Assembly: GCA_016196755.1 (NCBI GenBank)
Contig: JACPXC010000030.1
Location: 1 to 64,000, forward strand
Direction of reading: 5' to 3'
Length of the DNA stretch: 64,000 nt
From: Elusimicrobiota bacterium
GTDB taxonomy: Bacteria; Elusimicrobiota; Elusimicrobia; UBA1565
A program made the position numbers and the translations under genes. The first letter of the stretch is position 1; every line of letters begins with the position of its first letter. Below, piece by piece: positions 1 to 7,873 of this stretch. The notes under the pieces were generated by a model. The model was given only the letters and a program-made list of their open reading frames with translations. It did not search any database and had not been told where the DNA came from.

Positions 1-55
1 CGAGGGCGACGTCTTCATCGCTGATGATCCGGCCTTGGATGCGACGCGGCTTCAT
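1..55 (-). CDS. N-terminal fragment of an unrecognised leftward gene
   Basis: The reverse strand opens with ATG at position 55 and stays open to the window edge, reading MKPRRIQGRIISDEDVAL. Only 18 codons are visible and no clear Shine-Dalgarno sequence precedes the ATG, so this could be chance. The divergent neighbour is galE, leaving about 137 bases between them. No function is assigned. Confidence 0.25.
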   Translation of the reverse strand, partial: MKPRRIQGRIISDEDVAL

Positions 56-192
56 GCGTCGTTAATCTACAACAGAGGACGTGAGTTAGTCCAGCAGAAA
101 ATCTATGCGCACGAACCGCGAAGGACCTGAGTAGTTACGATATTTTACCAAACCCCGCCGATAAGGCCCGCCGTTTTAATATCATCCCCTCC

Positions 193-1206
193 ATGCGCAT
201 TCTCGTCACCGGCGGCGCCGGCTTCATCGGCAGCCACTGCACCCTGGACCTCCTCAAGGGCGGCCACGACGTCCTCTCGGTCGACAACCACTCCAACAGC
301 TCCCCCGAGTCCCTGCGCCGCGTCGCCAAGCTGGCCGCCCGCGAGGCCGAGGCCGTCGAAGGCGACATCCGCGACCGCGCCCACCTCCTGAGCCTGTTCC
401 GGCGCTTCACCCCCGACGCCGTCATCCACTTCGCCGGCCTCAAAGCGGTCGGCGAATCCGTGGAAAAGCCGCTCGAGTACTTCGACAACAACCTAGTCGG
501 CACCAACATGCTGCTCTCGGTCATGCGCGAGACCGCCTGCCGGAACCTGGTGTTCTCCTCCTCGGCCACCGTCTACGGCACCCCCGAGAAAAACCCCATC
601 CCCGAGGACCACCCGCGCGGGGCGCTCAACCCCTACGGGCGCACCAAGCTCGTCATCGAGGACATGTGCCGCGACCTGGCCGGCTCCGAGGCGGGGTGGC
701 ACATCGCCCTCTTGCGCTACTTCAACCCCGTCGGCGCCCACGAGTCCGGCGAGATCGGCGAGGACCCGCGCGGGACGCCCAACAACCTGATGCCCTACGT
801 CATGCAGACCGCCGTGGGCCGGCGGCCGCACGTCAACGTCTTCGGGACCGACTACGCCACCCCCGACGGCACCGGGGTGCGCGACTACATCCACGTCGTC
901 GACCTGGCCGCCGCCCACGTGGCGGCCCTAGAGCGGCTCGACTCTTTCGAAGGCGCGGAGGCGGTCAACCTCGGCACCGGGCGCGGCTACTCCGTGCTCG
1001 AGGTCCTGGCCGCGGCCTCCAAGGCCGCCGGCAAGGATATCCCCTTCAAGCTCCGCCCGCGCCGGGCGGGGGACGCGGCGGCGGCCGTGGCCGACCCCTC
1101 GCTGGCCAAGACCAGGCTCGGCTGGACCGCCAAGCGCGGCCTGGGCGACATCTGCGCCGACCATTGGCGCTGGCAGGAGCGCAACCCCGCGGGCTACGGC
1201 GCGTGA
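193..1206 (+). CDS. galE: UDP-glucose 4-epimerase
   Basis: GalE interconverts UDP-glucose and UDP-galactose in the cytoplasm with tightly bound NAD, feeding surface polysaccharide synthesis. The 337-residue length is normal for the family. The Rossmann motif GGAGFIGSH is at residues 7-15, the FSSSATVYG segment with the catalytic serine is near residue 122, and the YGRTK segment holds the Tyr148/Lys152 pair of extended short-chain dehydrogenases. The C-terminal substrate region runs through VRDYIHVVDLA and the NLGTGRGYSVLEV segment. No SD sequence precedes the ATG; a TAATAT box ends 10 bases upstream. The stop codon overlaps the GTG of the next gene (GTGA), so the two are probably translationally coupled. 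Confidence 0.95.
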   Translation: MRILVTGGAGFIGSHCTLDLLKGGHDVLSVDNHSNSSPESLRRVAKLAAREAEAVEGDIRDRAHLLSLFRRFTPDAVIHFAGLKAVGESVEKPLEYFDNNLVGTNMLLSVMRETACRNLVFSSSATVYGTPEKNPIPEDHPRGALNPYGRTKLVIEDMCRDLAGSEAGWHIALLRYFNPVGAHESGEIGEDPRGTPNNLMPYVMQTAVGRRPHVNVFGTDYATPDGTGVRDYIHVVDLAAAHVAALERLDSFEGAEAVNLGTGRGYSVLEVLAAASKAAGKDIPFKLRPRRAGDAAAAVADPSLAKTRLGWTAKRGLGDICADHWRWQERNPAGYGA

Positions 1207-2159
1207 GGCGGCTCGGCCGCCCCCATGCCCTCGGAGGCGGCACTTCCTCGCGATATCGCTCGGTCGGCCCCATCGCCCTGGCGGCGCTGGCCGCCTGCGC
1301 AACGCCCCAGCCCGTCTATCAGGCCGACGACCCCTTGTCGGGGGCTCGACCCGCCCGACTCTTCTACGAGACCGGAACCTCCTCCGGGACGGCCGCGTTC
1401 ACCGCCGTCCTGCCGCTCGACTACACCCCCTCCGACGGGATCCTGCTCGCGCCGGTGGTCGCCGTCCTGCGCCGCGATACCGCCTTCGGCGAGGCGGCGA
1501 TCGTCGTGGAGCGCTATGGCGAGCAATGGGGCTCGGCGCTCGGCCGCGAGGAGTTCGCGGCCCACCTCGTCGAGGGGCGCGCCCCGGCGCCGACCCAGCA
1601 CCAGGCCGGCGGCCGGGCCGTGACGGCCTACCATGACCTGCGCTTCACCCTCAGCGAGCGGCGCATCGACGCCGACGACCCCTGGGCCGGCGTCCTGGGG
1701 CGCCGGATCGAGCCGCCCAAGCTCAGCCCCATGGAGGGCCGGCGCTTCCCGGTGGGCGGCGAGGCCTACCGCCTGCACCGCTGCCGCCGCATGGGGGCGT
1801 GGGACGTGCTGGCCGACTACCGGCGCGCCCAGGCCGCGGGCCTGCTCGAGGCCTTCCGACAGACCCACCCGCCCGAGGAGCGGCGGCTGGTCTCGACCTG
1901 CTTTGGCAGCGCCGTGGCCCACGCGGTCAGCGAGGGACGGCCCGTGCCGCCCATCCCCAAGCCCTCGAGCGGCCGCCTGCGCGCGATGGCGCGCCAGGAA
2001 TGGGAGCGCGGCGTCGTCACGCGCCAAGAGCGCGAGTGCGTCGTCCTCCTCGACGTGCCCGGCGGGTTCTGGGCCCTGCGCCTGCGCGCCCCCGAGGCGG
2101 GCTTCCCCGCCGAGCACGCGGGGTTTCTGGCCTTCGCGGCCGGCTTTAAACCTTCCTAG
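1203..2159 (+). CDS. Putative lipoprotein of unknown function
   Basis: The 318-residue product starts at the GTG that overlaps the galE stop. A hydrophobic stretch (GPIALAALAAC) ends in a lipobox with Cys32, so it is probably lipidated and exported. The mature part has no domain I recognise; it alternates short beta-type segments with charged loops and ends LAFAAGFKPS. The basic n-region of the signal peptide (about residues 9-21) is encoded by a copy of the 51-bp repeat also found in jag and murD, here in a different reading frame. The last 25 codons and the stop are repeated downstream at 3482-3556. Confidence 0.65.
   Translation: MRRLGRPHALGGGTSSRYRSVGPIALAALAACATPQPVYQADDPLSGARPARLFYETGTSSGTAAFTAVLPLDYTPSDGILLAPVVAVLRRDTAFGEAAIVVERYGEQWGSALGREEFAAHLVEGRAPAPTQHQAGGRAVTAYHDLRFTLSERRIDADDPWAGVLGRRIEPPKLSPMEGRRFPVGGEAYRLHRCRRMGAWDVLADYRRAQAAGLLEAFRQTHPPEERRLVSTCFGSAVAHAVSEGRPVPPIPKPSSGRLRAMARQEWERGVVTRQERECVVLLDVPGGFWALRLRAPEAGFPAEHAGFLAFAAGFKPS
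1216..1266 (+). repeat. 51-bp dispersed repeat, copy 1 (in lipoprotein signal peptide)
   Basis: This stretch matches 26424-26474 in jag and 42619-42669 in murD with only about 3 differences per pair over 51 bases. The core reads GGCACTTCCTCGCGAT. In this copy the repeat is translated in another frame than in the other two, giving ALGGGTSSRYRSV instead of SEAALPRD.ARS. The genes are unrelated, so common ancestry of the proteins cannot explain the similarity. Confidence 0.85.
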
Positions 2160-2294
2160 GACCTGGGGCCCGGAAAGCCCGCGGCCCGATGCCGCGGCCA
2201 TCCTTCTCCTCCCGCCCCGCTTTCGCCAAGTCCCGGACGGCTTCGGTTGGGGGACGCCCGGCCTAGCCCGGCTCTTCGGCGGCCGAGGCTCCTC
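2084..2294 (+). repeat. Direct duplication, left copy, with internal 100-bp deletion
   Basis: Bases 2084-2199 are identical to 3482-3597. Bases 2201-2294 then match 3699-3792 with about four mismatches, so the left copy lacks the roughly 100 bases 3598-3698. The missing part holds the start codon of the gene at 3653, so this copy is the end of the lipoprotein gene joined to a dead 5' fragment of the downstream gene. The two copies enclose the toxin-antitoxin pair and an inverted-repeat element. Confidence 0.85.
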
Positions 2295-2305
2295 AAATGA
2301 CGCGG

Positions 2306-2722
2306 CTAGAGGGGTAGCTTTCTTAGGGCCTGGTCGGGAGATAGGATCTCGATTCGTTCGTAGGATTTAAGCCGAAGCAAATGGGGATCTCCGGAGATAA
2401 TCCACTCGGCCCCTGAAGACAAGGCGCATGCCAGGACTTTGTCGTCCGAAGGGTCCTCTTTGATGACCGGCGGAATCGGCAGGTCTGGATAGAAGTGGGC
2501 AAGCTCTTCGAAAATCTCCAACACCTGGTCCACGGATGTGTTCCGCTCCGCCAGCTTCCCCGCGAATTTCTTCCTCTTGAGCACGCCGCCCAATTCCTCG
2601 GCCAAGTGCTTGCTCGAGCATAACGTGAGATGGCCTTCCTCAATCGCCTTCAGGAGCCTATTGGGTTTGCCGCGCCAAAGCAGGCCGGAAATCAGGACAT
2701 TGGTATCCAACACCACCTTCAC
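2306..2722 (-). CDS. PIN-domain toxin of a type II toxin-antitoxin pair
   Basis: The 138-residue protein is a PIN-domain ribonuclease of the single-domain type paired with AbrB-like antitoxins. The metal-binding acidic residues are visible: Asp6 in LDTNVLISG, Glu42/Glu43 in LAEELG, Asp93/Asp94 in PSDDKVLACA and Asp112 in ISGDPHLL. Such toxins cut RNA when the antitoxin is lost. Its ATG overlaps the antitoxin stop by four bases (ATGA), the usual coupled order of antitoxin then toxin. The pair points against its neighbours and lies between two duplicated pieces of chromosome, which suggests acquisition. Confidence 0.85.
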   Translation of the reverse strand: MKVVLDTNVLISGLLWRGKPNRLLKAIEEGHLTLCSSKHLAEELGGVLKRKKFAGKLAERNTSVDQVLEIFEELAHFYPDLPIPPVIKEDPSDDKVLACALSSGAEWIISGDPHLLRLKSYERIEILSPDQALRKLPL

Positions 2723-2961
2723 GAGAGGCTTTTACGCTCCTGCCGGTAGCGTCGAATCTCATTGACGATGCCATGCATGGGCATCGCCCTGCCCTTGGTC
2801 CGATGGGAGAGTTCGGAGAGTTTGGCGTGGTGGAGCTTTTTGAGGACCACGGTGTCCTTGGACACAAAGACGAGCACCTCATCATTCGGCTTGAATCGGG
2901 AACGTATCGCCTTGGGAAGGATTAGGCTACCGTTGGGCCCGACTTGGATTATATGGGTCAT
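2719..2961 (-). CDS. AbrB/MazE-type antitoxin
   Basis: The 80-residue protein starts with a swapped-hairpin AbrB fold (VGPNGSLILPKAIRSRFKP..DEVLVF, about residues 7-33) and ends in a basic, helical tail (EIRRYRQERKS) of the kind that wraps a PIN toxin. The family neutralises the toxin and usually represses its own promoter by binding the region just upstream. A TTATCT box lies 6 bases before the ATG. The toxin gene follows with an ATGA overlap. Confidence 0.8.
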   Translation of the reverse strand: MTHIIQVGPNGSLILPKAIRSRFKPNDEVLVFVSKDTVVLKKLHHAKLSELSHRTKGRAMPMHGIVNEIRRYRQERKSLS

Positions 2962-3011
2962 GCCCCAAGATAACAGTTGTCCCCCTATTTTTCAATCGTT
3001 GCCCTTGTCCG

Positions 3012-3412
3012 AGTTCCCGGGGTTTGGGCCGAACTGTTGATCCCGCAATGCCGACAAACGGAGCAATTTACGCGCTTCGGGCGCGTGGATCGAAGGATTG
3101 CGATACGGCCGCAATCCTTCGATCTGGAGCAATGTACGGCAGACGGCGGTAGGATTGGGCGACCTGCGTGCACGCTTCGCGCACTGACTTACGCCTTTCA
3201 AAAACAAAATCGCAAGATGATGCCGAGAGAAATCCACCGAACTGTCCGCGCGGACAACTGTAGTGCGCTGAGCCGTGCGCGAAACGTGCACACAGCCTTG
3301 CCCTTTCTTCCCGCCGTTCTCTGTTCGAGATCGAAGAATCGCAGCCGTTAGCGATTCTTCGATCCACGCGCCCGAAGCGCGTAAATTCCGCCGCAGCTAA
3401 ACCCCGGGAACT
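3012..3412 (+). repeat. Dyad-symmetric element, copy A (about 400 bp)
   Basis: This fills most of the gene-free stretch 2962-3652. It has 14-bp terminal inverted repeats (AGTTCCCGGGGTTT at 3012-3025 and its complement at 3399-3412), a perfect 31-bp inner inverted repeat (3065-3095 with 3357-3387), two 14-bp-stem hairpins (3088-3124 and 3329-3364) and a central palindrome TGTCCGCGCGGACA at 3243-3256. Related sequence occurs at 12282-12569 (inverted) and about 34655-34735. No open reading frame of note lies inside. No clear target duplication was found for this copy. Confidence 0.75.
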
Positions 3413-3481
3413 GGGAGTTCCCCTTGGCAACCAGCGCCGTACTAGTCCCGCCGCGTTCTCGACGGAACCCTTTTCCCAGCC

Positions 3482-3792
3482 GCGCGCCCCCGAGGCGGGC
3501 TTCCCCGCCGAGCACGCGGGGTTTCTGGCCTTCGCGGCCGGCTTTAAACCTTCCTAGGACCTGGGGCCCGGAAAGCCCGCGGCCCGATGCCGCGGCCGCG
3601 CCGGGACCGCGGACCGGGCTTCATCGCGGGCCCCGCGGCGCATAATCTCGGCATGAGAAAGCGCCTTGCCGCCGTCGTCGTCCTGCTGGCCGCCGCCCTC
3701 CTTCTCCTCCCGCCCCGCTTCCGCCAAGTCCAGGACGGCTTCGGTTGGGGGACGCCCGGCCTAGGCCGGCTCTTCGGCGGCCGGGGCTCCTC
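3482..3792 (+). repeat. Direct duplication, right copy (intact)
   Basis: This copy starts abruptly with the last 25 codons and stop of the lipoprotein gene, continues through the intergenic spacer and enters the signal peptide and early codons of the gene at 3653. The left copy at 2084-2294 lacks bases 3598-3698. The right copy therefore preserves the ancestral junction upstream of the gene at 3653. Confidence 0.85.
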
Positions 3793-4975
3793 CCTCGACT
3801 TGGTCGGCGGCGGAGAACACGCTCGGGATACCGCCCATGTCGAGAAGCGTCGTCATCGGCGGGGGACCACGTCTGGCGAACTGCGCGACGCCTTGAGCGC
3901 CGCGCCGGGGTCCGCCGACGCCTCCTCGGCATTCTGGCAAAGCGGCCTGGACGCCGGGCTCAAGTCGGTCCGGCGCCGCGCCGACGGACGAACCGCCGTA
4001 GGCGTGCCGCCCGCGGCCTCCGTCTTCGGCGGCCGTGCTCCGGCCCGGACCGCCCCGCACCGCGCGGCAAGCCGTGCCGCGTCGCCGGCGCGGGGTCTTG
4101 CCCATCGGCAGGAGCGGCTAGCCCAGGGCGGAAGTCGGGAAAGAGGAGCGCGGGGGCCGGCATCAGCACCCGCCGGCCTGCCGCTCGAGCGCCGGCGCGA
4201 GGCTAGGGATTTCGACGGCCGCCCCGGGGCCGGTTCCTCGGGCCGCCTGACCCGCGAGACGTCCGTGGCCGTCTCGCCCTGGTCCCCCAAGGAGCGCGCC
4301 AAGCCCAAACCCGCCGCGCCGCCGCGCATCCCGCCCCAACTCGACCTGGCCGACTGGCTCGGCAAGGGAGCGCTCAAGGCGCCCAAGGGGAAGCTCTCGC
4401 CGCCCAGCTTCTCCGCGCTCAAGGAGCTCTTTCCGGAGCGCCTGCCCGACGGGCGAGCGTACCGGCGCGCCGCGCCCGCCCCCGGCGTCGTGGAGCACGT
4501 CCCGCCTCCCGAGGAGCGCGCGGACTACGAGGCCTGGCTCGAGAAAGACCGGCGCCGCGGACGCAAGAAGGAGGCGCACTGGCACCAGGACGGCAAGACC
4601 TGGGTCTTCCATGCCGGCAAGGCCTGGGCCGCGGCGGAGGGGGAGGACTGGTCGTGGTTCTTGGAGGGCGGCCGGCGCTGGTGGACCGTGGCCGACGGGG
4701 CCCAGCGCATGGTCCGCCATGAAGGGTCCTGGTGGTGGCTTACCAAGGACGGCTGGTTCCTTCTCAAGGGCGGCGAGCCCTGGGCCTGGCGGCATTTCCC
4801 GGAGTGGCTGGGCTCCGGGGTCATCCATCCTACCCGGGGGACGCAGGTGGTCTACAGCGCCGACGGCCTCCGGCTGGCCGTCCTGACTCCCGGCAAGGAG
4901 ACGGTGGTGCTCGACGCCCGGACCGGGGAGCTCCTGGCCCTCTACCCCGCCGAGAAGCTCCCCTACGGGAAGTAG
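3653..4975 (+). CDS. Exported protein with aromatic-rich C-terminal repeats, unknown function
   Basis: The start at 3653 is chosen because it gives a clear signal peptide (MRKRLAAVVVLLAAALLLL) and because a CATAAT box ends 6 bases upstream. The 440-residue product has a low-complexity Arg/Ala/Gly/Pro-rich region (about 35-215), then a basic Pro/Lys linker, then a tryptophan-rich stretch (about 305-400) built of loose repeats such as KTWVFHAGKAW, WSWFLEGGRRWW and GSWWWLTKDGWFLL, ending in a beta-propeller-like segment (YSADGLRLAVLTPGKETVVL). No family is recognised. The last 13 bases overlap the convergent gene. Confidence 0.55.
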   Translation: MRKRLAAVVVLLAAALLLLPPRFRQVQDGFGWGTPGLGRLFGGRGSSLDLVGGGEHARDTAHVEKRRHRRGTTSGELRDALSAAPGSADASSAFWQSGLDAGLKSVRRRADGRTAVGVPPAASVFGGRAPARTAPHRAASRAASPARGLAHRQERLAQGGSRERGARGPASAPAGLPLERRREARDFDGRPGAGSSGRLTRETSVAVSPWSPKERAKPKPAAPPRIPPQLDLADWLGKGALKAPKGKLSPPSFSALKELFPERLPDGRAYRRAAPAPGVVEHVPPPEERADYEAWLEKDRRRGRKKEAHWHQDGKTWVFHAGKAWAAAEGEDWSWFLEGGRRWWTVADGAQRMVRHEGSWWWLTKDGWFLLKGGEPWAWRHFPEWLGSGVIHPTRGTQVVYSADGLRLAVLTPGKETVVLDARTGELLALYPAEKLPYGK

Positions 4976-5661
4976 AGCTCGAGCTCGGCGGCGTCGACGC
5001 GGGCGCGCAGCTTGACGCGCGCGCCGTCGTAGAGCTTGTAGGTGGTCAGCCCGCCGCCCTCGAGGGCGCGGAAGGGGATGATGTAGCTCCGGAAATCCGG
5101 CTCGCCGCCGCCGCCGGTGTCCGTCACCAAGCATAGGGTCCGGCTGGCGGGATCGGCCCGCGCGGGCTCGCCCTTGAGGACGCCGTTGCCGAAGAACACC
5201 CGGTACTCGCGGCCGGCGATCGTCACCGCTGTGCCCAGCGGGTAGGTCGAGAGCAGGACGTCGCGGATCTTGCGGCGGTAGACCTCGCGGCCGTCGGAGC
5301 GGCGCTTGATGACGACCAGGTTGTTGGTACGGGCGCGGAAGATGCTGACGTCGAGCGAGAGGTCGTAGGTCTCGCCCCCGGCCTGCCAGGAGCCCTTCAT
5401 CCCGGCCTCGTACCTGTAGTGCGTGGCCACCATGGCATGCGGGGCCATGACGGCGAGGTAGGTGTTGCCCTCGGCGTCGAACTGGGTCCCCAGCGCCACC
5501 GGGCCGCCCGGGGTATCGTGCGTCTCGGCCTTCCAGTTCTTGTTGAAGACCGCCCCGAGGTCGACGACGGCGTCGGGCTCGCCGGCCACGGCCGCGACGC
5601 GGTCGACTCCTACCGGGACAGCCAACTGGATGGACAACGCCGCCGCCGCTGCCGCCTTCAT
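4963..5661 (-). CDS. Exported protein of unknown function
   Basis: The 232-residue product starts MKAAAAAALSIQLAVPVGV, a plausible signal peptide, and continues as a beta-rich protein without a recognised domain. A CAAAAT box lies 6 bases before the ATG on the reverse strand. It converges on the gene at 3653 with a 13-base overlap and diverges from the gene at 5788. Confidence 0.6.
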   Translation of the reverse strand: MKAAAAAALSIQLAVPVGVDRVAAVAGEPDAVVDLGAVFNKNWKAETHDTPGGPVALGTQFDAEGNTYLAVMAPHAMVATHYRYEAGMKGSWQAGGETYDLSLDVSIFRARTNNLVVIKRRSDGREVYRRKIRDVLLSTYPLGTAVTIAGREYRVFFGNGVLKGEPARADPASRTLCLVTDTGGGGEPDFRSYIIPFRALEGGGLTTYKLYDGARVKLRARVDAAELELYFP

Positions 5662-5787
5662 AGGGCAATTTTGGCCGAAAGCACCGGTCCGCGGATGGGA
5701 CGAGGGGCCCAGATTCCTGCCGGCAAGCGGCCCAGGCCCCGCCTGGGACCAAATTTCTTAATATCTGGCTGTTACATTGGTGACCGA

Positions 5788-6753
5788 GTGCTCAAGACCC
5801 TAGCCCTTTGCCTGGCCGTCTCGCCGTGGGCCCATGCCGCCACCGGCGTGATCTCGGTGGATGAGCCCGCGGTGAAGAAGGCGCCCAGCGGCGGCTCCCA
5901 GCGCAAGACGCCGCGCCCGACGGCCACGCCCAGCGGCAGCCGCGTGCCGGGGATCTTCGCGGTCTACGAGTCGGGCGGGCGCTGGATGCTCGTCGACCGC
6001 TCGGGCAAGCGCCCGCTCGCTCGCGGCGCCTCGCTCATCGTCATCGGCTCCCAGGGCCTCGACGTTTTCAACCTCGAGAAAGCCACCAAGACCTACGAGG
6101 CCGGCTGCGAGGGGGGCAGGCCCGTCCCGCGCCGGGCGTGGTTTCTCGGCGGCAAGGACCCTAAGGCCTTCAAGCGCGTCGGCACGCCGGTCATCGCCAT
6201 CCTGCTCAAGCCCGGGGCGCGCTTCGACTCCTCGAGCGCGCGCTTTGCCGCGCTCAAGAACGAGGTCAGCGAGGCGCTCTACCGGAAGCTCGAGGAACCC
6301 CTGCGCGCCGCCGCCGCCGCGGACCTGGCCGACGGCACGTTCCAGCTCGACCTGGGCGACGAGGAGGGCCACCGCACGGCCGCCGCGCCCGATCCCGAGA
6401 AGATCCGCCTCAAGATCGATTTCGCCTCCCGCCTCAAGCTCGCCGGCTTCAGCGACGCCCTGCTGGTCATCGAGGGAGCGGAGTACTCGCGCAGCTACCG
6501 GCGCTGTCTGCGCCTCTTCGACGGGGAAAAACCGGTGGGCGCCTGCGTGGAGATGCCCCACGAGCTCATGGCGGAGACGGCCCTCCTGCAGTTCGTGGCC
6601 TACGACCCGTCCCGGGCGGGGCGGCCGTTCATCCTGGCCTTCTCGCGCAAACAGCTCTGGGGGCACGAGCGCTGGGGCTTCCAGACCACGCCGAAGGGCT
6701 TTAAGTCCTTCCTGCGCGACGCCCTCGACCCGCGCTGCCGCGACGCCTTTTAA
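5788..6753 (+). CDS. Exported protein of unknown function
   Basis: The GTG at 5788 is preferred over earlier in-frame codons because it opens directly into a signal peptide (VLKTLALCLAVSPWAHA, cleavage after residue 17). The 321-residue product has a Lys/Pro-rich linker, a segment FAVYESGGRWMLVDRSGKRP near residue 53, and a mixed alpha/beta remainder with no motif I know. A TACATT box lies 9 bases before the GTG. The end overlaps the convergent PilZ gene by four bases. Confidence 0.6.
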   Translation: MLKTLALCLAVSPWAHAATGVISVDEPAVKKAPSGGSQRKTPRPTATPSGSRVPGIFAVYESGGRWMLVDRSGKRPLARGASLIVIGSQGLDVFNLEKATKTYEAGCEGGRPVPRRAWFLGGKDPKAFKRVGTPVIAILLKPGARFDSSSARFAALKNEVSEALYRKLEEPLRAAAAADLADGTFQLDLGDEEGHRTAAAPDPEKIRLKIDFASRLKLAGFSDALLVIEGAEYSRSYRRCLRLFDGEKPVGACVEMPHELMAETALLQFVAYDPSRAGRPFILAFSRKQLWGHERWGFQTTPKGFKSFLRDALDPRCRDAF

Positions 6754-7208
6754 CCGCCCAGCCTCTTGAGCAGTCCCAGGAAGTTCTCGGGGTGGCGCAT
6801 GAGGTCCACGGCGACCAAGCCGAAGAGCACGGCGGCGGCGATGAGGAGCAAGCCGTCGATGAGGCGCTCGACGATGGGCGGCTGACCGTCGATCGCGCGC
6901 GAAAGCCGCCGGCGCGCCAGCCAGCCCAGGTCGGTGATCTCGATGCCGCCGCGGTAGCCCATGTGGAAGGCCTCCGCCCAGACCACCTTGGCGCCGCCCT
7001 TGACCGAGTCGCCGGGCATGTCGAGCTCGAACTTGAGGGCCTGCCCGGCCTTGATCTCGGCGTTGACCTGGACGCCGAACCCGCCCGAAGAGACGTTCCT
7101 GAGCTGGACGTCGGGAAGGGAGCGCCCGCTGAAGCTCAGACGGAGCGTGAGGTCGTCGCGGTCTCGGCGCTCGTGGCGGCGGCGTTCGCCGCCGGAGAGG
7201 GTGGCCAT
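6750..7208 (-). CDS. PilZ-domain protein with C-terminal membrane segment
   Basis: The 152-residue protein carries the two PilZ signatures for cyclic-di-GMP binding: a basic ERRRHERRDR stretch at residues 8-17 and NVSSGGFGVQ at about 39-48. A hydrophobic segment (LIDGLLLIAAAVLFGLVAVDL, about 116-136) would anchor it in the inner membrane with the PilZ domain in the cytoplasm. It is followed upstream by a second PilZ gene of the same design, so the pair is probably a duplication. The output of this receptor cannot be told from the sequence. Confidence 0.8.
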   Translation of the reverse strand: MATLSGGERRRHERRDRDDLTLRLSFSGRSLPDVQLRNVSSGGFGVQVNAEIKAGQALKFELDMPGDSVKGGAKVVWAEAFHMGYRGGIEITDLGWLARRRLSRAIDGQPPIVERLIDGLLLIAAAVLFGLVAVDLMRHPENFLGLLKRLGG

Positions 7209-7253
7209 GGTCGCCTTCGATTATGCCGCCCTGGAGGGGCGTTGTCCAGGGTC

Positions 7254-7802
7254 TCAGATCTTGGAGACGACCCAGCCCAGGAAGCCCGCCACGATGAGGA
7301 TCATGATGACCGGAAGGCGGGCCGGGTCGGAGAGCATCCAGTCGGCGGCCACGCCCACCGAGACGGTCAGCGCGCCGAACTGCAGGGCCATGGTGATGAG
7401 CCCGTCCGGGCCCAAGACGGTGGGGTCGATCCGGCGGCGGTCCCAGAAGCTCAGATTCTGGAGCTCCAGGCCGTAGGCCGTCATGACGCCCTCGGGCCGC
7501 GCCCAGCGGACCTTGGCCTTGGCGTCGACGGTCCCCTCGGGGGTCTTGAAAGTGACCCCGAAGGAGTCGCCGACGCGGAAGTCCTGGCTGGCGCTTATCC
7601 CCAGGCCCACGCCGCTCAGGTCCAGAAGATGGACGGCCCCGTGCGCGGGCCTACGGGCCGCGTCGAGCAGCTCGACTCGATAGTCGAGCGTCGCGCGGGC
7701 CGATCGGCGCCTCTCCGTTCCGGCTGCTTTGGAGGCCGAGGGGTCGGCTGACGGGACCGAGAACCTCTTGCGGGCGCTATCGAGGATCCGCATGAGGTTC
7801 AT
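7254..7802 (-). CDS. PilZ-domain protein with C-terminal membrane segments
   Basis: The 182-residue protein has a PilZ domain at about residues 29-122, with the ERRRSARATL basic motif and DLSGVGLGIS in place of the usual (D/N)xSxxG. Two hydrophobic stretches follow (about 136-155 and 163-180). It is the likely first gene of a two-gene PilZ unit with 6750-7208. A TATCCT box ends 6 bases before the ATG. Confidence 0.78.
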   Translation of the reverse strand: MNLMRILDSARKRFSVPSADPSASKAAGTERRRSARATLDYRVELLDAARRPAHGAVHLLDLSGVGLGISASQDFRVGDSFGVTFKTPEGTVDAKAKVRWARPEGVMTAYGLELQNLSFWDRRRIDPTVLGPDGLITMALQFGALTVSVGVAADWMLSDPARLPVIMILIVAGFLGWVVSKI

Positions 7803-7873
7803 GTCACCAGGATACGGCGCCGAGCTCGTAAATAAGAGGGTCGTGATGCCCGAGCGCGGTTGGGTCCAAGGGC

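Noticed and set aside
666-1202. Long frame overlapping galE in another frame and continuous with the lipoprotein gene.
   Set aside because: The part within galE is an arginine/proline-rich shadow; the real start is the GTG overlapping the galE stop.
3087-3364. Hairpins as ordinary rho-independent terminators of the toxin-antitoxin pair.
   Set aside because: They lie upstream of the antitoxin start, not after the toxin, and lack T-runs.
2962-3652. Several short open frames across the inverted-repeat region.
   Set aside because: They lie inside mirrored repeat arms, have no ribosome-binding site and no protein-like composition; they come from the palindromes.
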